A stretch of 46,178 nt of DNA from Syntrophomonadaceae bacterium. Lineage in GTDB: Bacteria > Bacillota > Syntrophomonadia > Syntrophomonadales > Syntrophomonadaceae. Location of the stretch: NCBI GenBank assembly GCA_028692415.1, contig JAQUXM010000007.1:1-46178 (forward strand). Reading direction: 5' to 3'. Below, piece by piece: positions 38,927 through 45,110 of the stretch. The stretch's first letter is position 1, and every line of letters begins with the position of its first letter. Under the pieces are notes generated by a model, which did not search any database, was not told the DNA's origin, and worked only from the letters and a program-made list of their open reading frames with translations. Both the position numbers and the translations under genes were made by a program.

Positions 38927-39168
38927 GAAGGGGATCCCAATCTCCCCTGAGATTATCGACAAAATGCGCAAGATGTCAGGGGATCCCAATCCCCCCTTCA
39001 ATTTGTCAATAAAGCCGTTAGGCAGACCGAGCAAAAGAAGTAAAGAGCAAGGCATTCAAGAAACCCGTGATTGAGGCGTACTAAAGTACGTTGATTGAAC
39101 GGGATTATTGAATAACGCAGCCATTTGCTTCTTTTGCTCGGTCTGAGGGGAGGCCAATCTCCCCCATG
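38927..39168. repeat. GGGGATCCCAATCTCCCC-type repeats around gltX upstream gap
   Basis: The motif GGGGATCCCAATCTCCCC occurs near 38932 and, as GGGGATCCCAATCCCCCC, near 38980. A diverged copy (GGGGAGGCCAATCTCCCC) lies near 39147, just beyond the large inverted repeat. The three copies frame the 366-nt gap 38854-39219 between the DUF1002 gene and gltX. Apart from these and the inverted-repeat element no gene or clear promoter is seen there. Confidence 0.75.
39023..39145. repeat. 123-bp inverted-repeat element upstream of gltX
   Basis: Perfect 18-bp terminal arms CAGACCGAGCAAAAGAAG (39023-39040) and CTTCTTTTGCTCGGTCTG (39128-39145) enclose an imperfect palindrome whose core is CGTACT-AA-AGTACG with CCCGT/ACGGG and ATTCAA/TTGAAT outer pairs. 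The whole segment can fold into one long hairpin. It looks like a small non-autonomous mobile or REP-like element. Confidence 0.9.
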
Positions 39169-39219
39169 CCGATAATTATATCATTTTAACCCTGTTTTTG
39201 CAGAGCAATTCCCTATGCT

Positions 39220-40125
39220 TCATGCTAATAAGGCTTTAATGCCTTCGATAAACCGGGCAATGGCATCCAGCAACTGCCTCAGCAAGCCGGAGGCTTCACG
39301 CCCGGTACTTTTTACCTCACTAATATTTCTTTGCAGCCCTGACAACTGTTCATTGAGCTGTTTAAGATCCAGATTGAGTCCATTCAAGTTTTGCATCAGA
39401 CTTACTATACGATCGATATCTGCCACAGAGAGGTTTACATTTAAATCAGCGCTAATCTCGATAATTATTCTTCTTATCTCTTCCGGATCAGAAATCTTTT
39501 TTTCAACTACCTGTCTTTTGACTTCATAAATCAATTTTTCCGCCTTGTTGCTGCCTATTTCCCGTCCCAACTTGGTGGTCTCGGCAATTTCGCGGTGCGC
39601 GCCAACCTTGGCATCCTCATCTATGGTTTTGCCGCTGGCCAGCTCAAATGCTTTTATAATCCCCGTTAAAGCGGCAGTTCCGGACACTTCAAAAGGAGCT
39701 GAGACAATTACCCGGGCATTTTCGATACCAGCAGTTGCCAGAGCATTGGCATACATAAAAGGGGTAATGGCTGTTATATTACGGGTTTCCACTTCTATGC
39801 CCCGACTCTTATCCAGTATCTCCAAATAAACTGAAGAAAGAGCCCGGCTGCCAATCAGATTCTCATCCACCAAGCCTTCCAGATACTTTCTTTCCTCCTG
39901 GTTGCTCACGCTTATAAATCGGGCCGTTCGCCCATTTTGCCAGCCCGAAAAATAATCCATGATCATCCCTTTTTGTTCATCGTTAAGGTCTTCACCAAGG
40001 CTGATTACAATTTGGGGATTTTGGCTTTCACTCAAAGTGGTTTTTATTTCACTGCGCAAAAGTGTCATTCCAGCTACCAGGCCTACGACTATTGCAACAA
40101 TAAAAAGGTTTCTAATCCACCTCAT
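39220..40125 (-). CDS. DUF1002 (YpuA-like) exported protein
   Basis: A 301-residue protein with an N-terminal hydrophobic segment (NLFIVAIVVGLVAGMTLL) acting as signal or anchor. The DUF1002 core follows: VISLGEDLNDEQKGMIMDYF, QEERKYLEGLV, IGSRALSSVYLEIL, ITAITPFMYANALATAGIEN and PFEVSGTAALTGIIKAFE. The C-terminal third is helical and may form a coiled coil. The family (B. subtilis YpuA) has no settled function and is expected at the outer face of the membrane. AGGAGG lies seven bases before ATG. It follows ispF by 61 nt. Confidence 0.85.
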   Translation of the reverse strand: MRWIRNLFIVAIVVGLVAGMTLLRSEIKTTLSESQNPQIVISLGEDLNDEQKGMIMDYFSGWQNGRTARFISVSNQEERKYLEGLVDENLIGSRALSSVYLEILDKSRGIEVETRNITAITPFMYANALATAGIENARVIVSAPFEVSGTAALTGIIKAFELASGKTIDEDAKVGAHREIAETTKLGREIGSNKAEKLIYEVKRQVVEKKISDPEEIRRIIIEISADLNVNLSVADIDRIVSLMQNLNGLNLDLKQLNEQLSGLQRNISEVKSTGREASGLLRQLLDAIARFIEGIKALLA

Positions 40126-40186
40126 ATATTTGCCTCCTGCCTTTTTCCTATTTTCTCTTAAGCAGAAGGTAAATATACAACTCTTA

Positions 40187-40654
40187 TTATTCGATCAGGG
40201 CAATCGCCTGGGCTGATATGCCTTCCTTGCGGCCTTCAAAACCGAGTTGCTCAGTGGTAGTAGCCTTAACATTGACTTGCTTGACAGCTAAACCCAATGT
40301 CTTGGCTATATTAGCTCGCATTTCATCAATATATGATGCCAAACGAGGTTCCTGGGCTACTATCGTACTGTCAATATTGATGACTGCATAGCTCTCTTCT
40401 TTTAGTATCTGCCCTACCCTTTCCAGAAGTAAAAGGCTGTTAATATCTTTATACTGGCAATCGGAATCGGGGAAATGACGGCCAATATCTCCCAGCGTTG
40501 CCGCGCCCAGAAGTGCATCGCAGATGGCATGCAACAATACATCCGCATCAGAATGTCCCAGGAGTCCTTTGCTATGAGGAATTTCCACCCCGCCCAGGAT
40601 TAGTTTCCGCCCTTCTACCAGACGATGAACATCATAACCGCTGCCTACCCGCAC
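40187..40654 (-). CDS. ispF: 2-C-methyl-D-erythritol 2,4-cyclodiphosphate synthase
   Basis: Fifth step of the MEP isoprenoid pathway: cyclisation of CDP-ME 2-phosphate with release of CMP. Seen: GYDVHRL (metal-binding Asp and His), [31 protein letters not shown] and [21 protein letters not shown] set the start at the GTG at 40654 (155 residues), nine bases after GGAGGT. It yields [10 protein letters not shown], the usual N-terminus; two in-frame TTG codons just before it are too close to the ribosome binding site. It lies 59 nt after ispD. Confidence 0.96.
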   Translation of the reverse strand: MRVGSGYDVHRLVEGRKLILGGVEIPHSKGLLGHSDADVLLHAICDALLGAATLGDIGRHFPDSDCQYKDINSLLLLERVGQILKEESYAVINIDSTIVAQEPRLASYIDEMRANIAKTLGLAVKQVNVKATTTEQLGFEGRKEGISAQAIALIE

Positions 40655-40713
40655 CAACAAAGTACCTCCCTACTCTCAGCACTATCATGAAATAGAAACG
40701 CAGTTGCAAGTAT

Positions 40714-41403
40714 CTATAATTTTATGAGGCTCTTGGCAATGAGCATATCCTCCGGGGTGGTGATTTTAATATTAAAGTAGTCTCCGGTTACCACTTTGAC
40801 CCTGCCAATATATTTTTCAAAAAGCCCGGCATCATCCGTTACTATCAGTCCTTCTTCATAGGCATTGGCATAGGCTTCGCACAGCTCCGCATACTTGAAA
40901 ATCTGGGGGGTTTGCACGGCAATAATGCTGGCCCGGTCCAGGGTCTGCCTTACAAAGCCATCCCGGTCTACATGTTTCAGGGTATCTTTAACCGCTACCC
41001 CGGGAATGGCTGCCCCCCATTCTTTAGCTTCCTGCAGTAGTTCCTCGATTAACACGGAACTGATAAATGGCCGCGCCCCATCGTGCACAGCCACATATGC
41101 CGTATCGCTGCCAAGTTGCTTTAGACCGGCCCATATTGAGTCCTGTCTTTCTTTGCCCCCCGCAACTACGCTATTAACTTTTTTATACCCGTATTTTTTT
41201 ACTATCTCGCGCTCACAGTATTCAATTTCCTGAGGATGCGCAACTATCACGATTTCCTCAACCAAAGGAGATTTTTCGAATACATCAAGTGAATAAGTCA
41301 ATAAAGGACGAGATTTAAGGAGCATATACTGTTTGTTGATTTTTTTCCCCATCCGGCTTCCGGCCCCGGCCGCCGCTATAACAACCCGAAGGTTGTCATC
41401 CAT
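40714..41403 (-). CDS. ispD: 2-C-methyl-D-erythritol 4-phosphate cytidylyltransferase
   Basis: Third step of the MEP pathway: transfer of CMP from CTP to MEP. The 229 residues start with the nucleotide-binding loop VIAAAGAGSRMGKKINKQYM and contain GGKERQDSIWAGL, VAVHDGARPFISSVLIEELL, GVAVKDTLKHVD, QTPQIFKYAELCEAY and the end motif NIKITTPEDMLIA. ATG lies seven bases after AGGTG and overlaps the yacL stop by 8 nt, so the two are coupled. ispD and ispF are separate genes, not the fused ispDF form. Confidence 0.96.
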   Translation of the reverse strand: MDDNLRVVIAAAGAGSRMGKKINKQYMLLKSRPLLTYSLDVFEKSPLVEEIVIVAHPQEIEYCEREIVKKYGYKKVNSVVAGGKERQDSIWAGLKQLGSDTAYVAVHDGARPFISSVLIEELLQEAKEWGAAIPGVAVKDTLKHVDRDGFVRQTLDRASIIAVQTPQIFKYAELCEAYANAYEEGLIVTDDAGLFEKYIGRVKVVTGDYFNIKITTPEDMLIAKSLIKL

Positions 41404-42502
41404 AAATATTCACCTCTTGCACATCTCTTAAAGAACGGTTAATGCTTACTGCCTTTTCCTCACGAAGTTTACGGGTAAAAATCATTCGGCCCGCCGCAGT
41501 TTGAAAGACACTGGTCACCATCACCTCAATATCACTGCCAATATCATTGATCGCGTCTTCCACTACTACCATGGTTCCATCTTCCAAATAACCTACACCC
41601 TGCCCAGTTTCCTTACCTTCTCTGACAATACTGGTATGCATGGTTTCACCTGGGTATACCATAACCTTTACCGCATTGGTCAGCTCGTTTATGTTCAAGA
41701 CTTTAATTCCTTGTAGTTCCGCTACCTTATTCAAATTATAGTCATTGGTGATAATAGCAGCATTAACCTGTTTACAGAGACGTATTAATTTAGCATCTAC
41801 TTCTCTTTCTTCCCAAATATCTGTTTCAATTATATCAATTTTTATGCGAGGATGTTTCTGCATTTTAGCTAATAGTTCCAGACCCCGCCTTCCTTTATTG
41901 CGACGAATATGATCTGAAGAATCGGCTATATGCTGCAGTTCTTCGATAACAAAGGTAGGAACAATCAGGGTTCCTTCCAGGAAATTAGCCAGACCCACAT
42001 CTAAAATGCGCCCGTCAATGATAGCACTGGTATCAAGTACCTTAGCCGAGATTAAACTTGCACCCTCCTGATTTTCATCAGCAACAACATGAGGAAATAT
42101 TCTTAAAAGATCAATAGCCCGGCGCGAGCCAATTTTCAAACCCGCCGCAGCTGTAAGAATAAATACTCCGAGAGTTAAATAGCTGCCCGCGCCATCAATC
42201 ATCGACAGGGGATAACTGCTTAAAACTCCCGTCACTATACCCAGCAACAATCCCAATGTTCCCCCCAGCAGTTTCTCAATTGAGGTATCGTCCAGATAAC
42301 GATCGAAAGAATTCTGAAACTGTTTCATACCAAGCATAGCTAATTTGGCAGTTGAAGCAAAAAACAGAAAAGCCGCCAAACCAATTCCAATTTTCCAAAT
42401 GCCTGTTAATCCAAAATAATAGTCAGCGATATGTACTATCCAGAATCCAAAAATAATTGCCAAAACCAGTAAAATTCCGGGGGTATTTTTTCTAATATTC
42501 AC
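41396..42502 (-). CDS. yacL: Membrane-anchored PIN/TRAM-domain protein (YacL family)
   Basis: A 368-residue protein with four N-terminal transmembrane helices (about 8-30, 36-55, 79-100, 105-125). A PIN-like domain follows, with VLDTSAIIDGRILDVG (acidic Asp), FVIEELQHIADSSDHIRRNK, RGLELL and ITNDYNLNKVAEL. It ends in a TRAM RNA-binding domain (GETMHTSIVREGKETGQGVG). The domain set suggests a membrane-tethered ribonuclease or RNA-binding protein; the function is not established. The start is GTG at 42502. Its GGAGG ribosome binding site is one arm of a perfect 14-bp hairpin. It lies 189 nt after the flavodiiron gene and is coupled to ispD. Confidence 0.92.
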   Translation of the reverse strand: MNIRKNTPGILLVLAIIFGFWIVHIADYYFGLTGIWKIGIGLAAFLFFASTAKLAMLGMKQFQNSFDRYLDDTSIEKLLGGTLGLLLGIVTGVLSSYPLSMIDGAGSYLTLGVFILTAAAGLKIGSRRAIDLLRIFPHVVADENQEGASLISAKVLDTSAIIDGRILDVGLANFLEGTLIVPTFVIEELQHIADSSDHIRRNKGRRGLELLAKMQKHPRIKIDIIETDIWEEREVDAKLIRLCKQVNAAIITNDYNLNKVAELQGIKVLNINELTNAVKVMVYPGETMHTSIVREGKETGQGVGYLEDGTMVVVEDAINDIGSDIEVMVTSVFQTAAGRMIFTRKLREEKAVSINRSLRDVQEVNIYG

Positions 42503-42509
42503 AGTATCA

Positions 42510-42543
42510 CCTCCATATATAGATAGTTTTCTATATATGGAGG
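42510..42543 (-). promoter_or_regulatory. Hairpin that buries the yacL ribosome binding site
   Basis: Arms CCTCCATATATAGA (42510-42523 on the plus strand) and TCTATATATGGAGG (42530-42543) are perfect complements over 6 nt. On the mRNA the 3' arm ends in the GGAGG that serves the GTG at 42502, and the 5' arm supplies an anti-ribosome-binding-site CCTCC. The same palindrome overlaps the predicted transcription start, so an operator is the alternative reading. Confidence 0.75.
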
Positions 42544-42546
42544 ATA

Positions 42547-42555
42547 ATTATACCA
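42547..42555 (-). promoter_or_regulatory. Predicted extended -10 promoter of yacL
   Basis: TGGTATAAT (42555-42547) is an extended -10 element with a perfect TATAAT. The -35 region is AT-rich and does not match. Initiation near 42540 would start the mRNA at the edge of the hairpin described just downstream. Confidence 0.6.
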
Positions 42556-42691
42556 TTTATAATAATAATATTATTTACTGATCGTATTAATTCTTCCTGC
42601 GCCATCTATCCAATCTATCCCCTGCTGGCATAAGAGAAATCAATACATGCACCCGCAAGTCCCAATCGAGCATACACCGGGAGATAATTCC

Positions 42692-44233
42692 TTAATTTTC
42701 TTGTCGGGGAGTAATCCTGATCAACCCCGGTCCCCGGGCCAGGTCAGGATTTACCGATGAGCCTTCGGGCAGCGAGTATTTAAGGGCTCCCGAGGGACAA
42801 CGGTTTATAGAAGATATTATGACTTCAGCTGCAGCACCATCAACATTGACCCAGGGCCGGGCTTCCGGATCGTAAATTTGAGGAAAACGGGTGTAGCACT
42901 GGGTATCATGCATACAAGCCTGCGGACCCCAGTATACTATGATATCCTGGTTTTCATATTGTTTCTGGTAATTGCATTCCGGGGTTTTGGGCTGCTTACT
43001 GCTGTCATTGATAAAGTTCTGCGCCAGCATTTCTCTGCCTCCTGCCAGGACCGCCTTGCCAAAGGCAAGCCCAAAGTTTACGGCTTCTGCTGTTTGCTGT
43101 TCGGAGGGTTTAAATCTCCTCCTGAAACCCGGCAATACATTCATACGCAGCATCAATAAACGCTTCTCGATATTGGGCACTGCCTCCCCGCTCCACCCAT
43201 AGGCACCAAAAGCGGCGGCGACCATCCCATGATGGACAATGGGAGAGAGTTGGCCGAGCAGGTTCCATAACGGCGGCAAGGTGTCTTTATTAATCGTTGG
43301 GGAACCAATTAACAAGCCCTGCGTACTTTCTATTTCGACCAGCACTTCATCCAGCACTGCATCCAGCAGGTTGAATTTTTTCAGGTTGAAGTCCCCCGCC
43401 TGGGCCAATCCTTGGGCTATTGCCTCCGCCATCATTTCAGTATAGCCATAGGCGGTATAGTAGGCCATCACTATTTTAGGACGTGAATCCTCCTGGGTTG
43501 GCGGAGTCGACCATTGCCGGTAGCTTTGCAGGTATTTGTCAATATTGCTGCGCAATATTGGGCCATGACCAGGACAAATAATTTCAATATCGAAATCCTT
43601 GATTCGATCCAGTGCCTTCAAAACCTGGGGTTTAAAAGGTCCCATAATCATATCAAAATAATATTTGAAGGCTTTGCTGAAATCTTCTTTAATGAGGTCA
43701 TTAAAGATCTGCGGGCTGGAATAGTGACTGCCCAAAGAATCACAAGTAAAGAGAATCCGGTCTTCCAATAAATAGCTGTAGATGGAGTCCGGCCAGTGCA
43801 AAAGCGGCGCACCGACAAAGCGGATGGTTTTATCACCCAGATTCAGTTTGCTGCCCTGGCCTACGGCCCGGGATTTAAAACTGCAATTGCATATCTCGGC
43901 CAGGAATTCTATAGCTGGGGGACTGCCTATTACAGTAATCTCCGGATTCATCTCCAATAGGCGTTTAACCGAGCCGGAATGATCAGGTTCGGTATGGTTC
44001 AATATCAGGTAATCTATTTTTGACACCTCAATTATTTTTTGCAAGTCCTCAATATATTCATCAAAAAACCCGCTTTTAACGGTTTCCAGCAGCGCGGTTT
44101 TCTCGCTGCCCATAATCAGGTAGGAATTATAACTTGTCCCATACCCGGTTTCCATGACAATGTCAAAAACTCGCAGATTCGGATCCTGTACTCCAACCCA
44201 ATAAACATTTTCTTTAATCTCAACTGCTTGCAC
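42692..44233 (-). CDS. Flavodiiron protein with C-terminal Fer4_19 iron-sulfur domain
   Basis: A-type flavoprotein that reduces O2 or NO with electrons from rubredoxin, NADH oxidoreductases or coenzyme F420, depending on species. The beta-lactamase-like domain (about 1-245) has all diiron ligands: H80-x-E82-x-D84, H146 (LLHWPDSIYSY), D165 and H223 (GHGPILR). The flavodoxin domain follows (about 252-400: VMAYYTAYGYTEMMAEA, GSPTINKDTLPP, GAYGWSGEAV). After a linker, residues 430-487 form a YjdI-like Fer4_19 domain: C440-x5-C446, RPWVNVDG and RCPSGALKY with C479. Standard proteins end near 400. The start is GTG, six bases after GGGGG. Oxygen or NO defence in an anaerobe is inferred. Confidence 0.92.
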   Translation of the reverse strand: MQAVEIKENVYWVGVQDPNLRVFDIVMETGYGTSYNSYLIMGSEKTALLETVKSGFFDEYIEDLQKIIEVSKIDYLILNHTEPDHSGSVKRLLEMNPEITVIGSPPAIEFLAEICNCSFKSRAVGQGSKLNLGDKTIRFVGAPLLHWPDSIYSYLLEDRILFTCDSLGSHYSSPQIFNDLIKEDFSKAFKYYFDMIMGPFKPQVLKALDRIKDFDIEIICPGHGPILRSNIDKYLQSYRQWSTPPTQEDSRPKIVMAYYTAYGYTEMMAEAIAQGLAQAGDFNLKKFNLLDAVLDEVLVEIESTQGLLIGSPTINKDTLPPLWNLLGQLSPIVHHGMVAAAFGAYGWSGEAVPNIEKRLLMLRMNVLPGFRRRFKPSEQQTAEAVNFGLAFGKAVLAGGREMLAQNFINDSSKQPKTPECNYQKQYENQDIIVYWGPQACMHDTQCYTRFPQIYDPEARPWVNVDGAAAEVIISSINRCPSGALKYSLPEGSSVNPDLARGPGLIRITPRQEN

Positions 44234-44283
44234 AATATTCCCCCTTTCTTCATCCCCTAAAAGCCAAAGCTTATGCTACATAC

Positions 44284-44312
44284 ATAATATGTTAATCCCA
44301 GTTTTGTTACAA
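44284..44312 (-). promoter_or_regulatory. Predicted promoter of the flavodiiron gene
   Basis: TTGTAA (44312-44307), a 17-nt spacer and TATTAT (44289-44284) give a leader of about 45 nt before the GTG. It faces away from the plus-strand promoter at 44360. Confidence 0.55.
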
Positions 44313-44359
44313 GGGAAAGGAAAAACACTCCTGTATCCCCTCTAGTCCCTGCGGCTTTG

Positions 44360-44389
44360 TTGACAAAGGATAGAAGCAAGGTCTATAAT
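44360..44389 (+). promoter_or_regulatory. Strong sigma-A promoter reading into dispersed element copy B
   Basis: TTGACA (44360-44365), an 18-nt spacer and TATAAT (44384-44389) are both perfect boxes. The predicted start, near 44396, is the first base of the element's outer stem. The element would therefore be transcribed as the 5' leader of the gene at 44563, or as a separate small RNA. The remaining gap 44234-44562 has no other gene. Confidence 0.8.
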
Positions 44390-44390
44390 T

Positions 44391-44534
44391 TTTATAACGA
44401 GGTGAAAAGATTTCCCCCGCTTCTTCAAGCGGGGAGGTTCCTATTAACAAAACAGGCGGCGGTTTCTAATCCCCCACCTCGTTGTAGTAGCGGTGTGTTG
44501 AAGCTGCTCCGCAGTTTCTTCCGATGCTTAAAAA
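44391..44534 (+). repeat. Structured dispersed element, copy B
   Basis: Complete copy. Outer arms are AACGAGGTG (44396-44404) and CACCTCGTT (44475-44483), where copy A has AACGAGGCG and CGCCTCGTT: a compensatory pair change. An inner perfect hairpin CCCCGCTT-CTTC-AAGCGGGG lies at 44415-44434 and the terminal hairpin around GCTGCTCCGCAG near 44503-44520. It is followed by the small plus-strand gene. Confidence 0.9.
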
Positions 44535-44562
44535 TCACATAAAAAGGGGGGCAAGTCTTTTT

Positions 44563-44961
44563 ATGAAGGACTTGATTTGTGATGAGTTCCAGAATGTGGT
44601 TGGCGACCTTTTAATAAGGCATCGCAGCATCTTAGATATCCTCTCCAAGCTTTCCGAAGCCACCTGTCGGGTAAATCGTGCGGTTACCAAATCAGTCACA
44701 GACTGTGGTTGTTTATCAATTCAAGCTGAAAAACTGCAGTTTTCGGATCACATTAATACCTTTGAGGACTTGCGTAATTATCTTGATAACCATTTACATG
44801 GGAAGCTTTGTCCCAGTTGCGAAGAAATCGTTTTAAATGAAATGGGAAAACTGCTTTTCTATACCGCCGCGCTGTGCAATACCCTGGATATCAGTCTTTA
44901 TGACGTCTTCATCAAGGAATATAAAAAAGCCTCTACACTGGGCATCTTCAATATGACCTGA
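44563..44961 (+). CDS. Small Cys-containing helical protein, unknown function
   Basis: I recognise the sequence type as one found beside disA in Clostridia but cannot name a family. The 132 residues (ATG at 44563 after GGGGGG) are largely helical: VVGDLLIRHRSILDILSKL, then CGC at 48-50, a polar segment, CPSC at 83-86 and a C-terminal helix EIVLNEMGKLLFYTAALCNT. The two Cys pairs could bind zinc. The C-terminal helix has acidic spacing loosely reminiscent of MazG-type all-alpha pyrophosphatases, but this is weak. There is no signal peptide. It is transcribed towards disA and ends at a bidirectional terminator. Confidence 0.75.
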   Translation: MKDLICDEFQNVVGDLLIRHRSILDILSKLSEATCRVNRAVTKSVTDCGCLSIQAEKLQFSDHINTFEDLRNYLDNHLHGKLCPSCEEIVLNEMGKLLFYTAALCNTLDISLYDVFIKEYKKASTLGIFNMT

Positions 44962-44978
44962 ACAAAGTTCAAAAAGTG

Positions 44979-45004
44979 AAAAAACCGCTGCAAAGCGGTT
45001 TTTT
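44979..45004. terminator. Bidirectional terminator between the small gene and disA
   Basis: AAAAAACCGCT and AGCGGTTTTTT pair perfectly over a 4-nt loop, with A-run and T-run on the two sides. It serves the convergent genes at 44563-44961 (plus) and disA (minus). Confidence 0.93.
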
Positions 45005-45110
45005 TAATGCCAACAATTATTAAATTGTCGTTTAAGGATTGTGGTGGTACGGTTAGAAAGATAAAAATTCCCTATCTGATCCAAACAGTTGCCCGTATAA
45101 TTCAACATGT

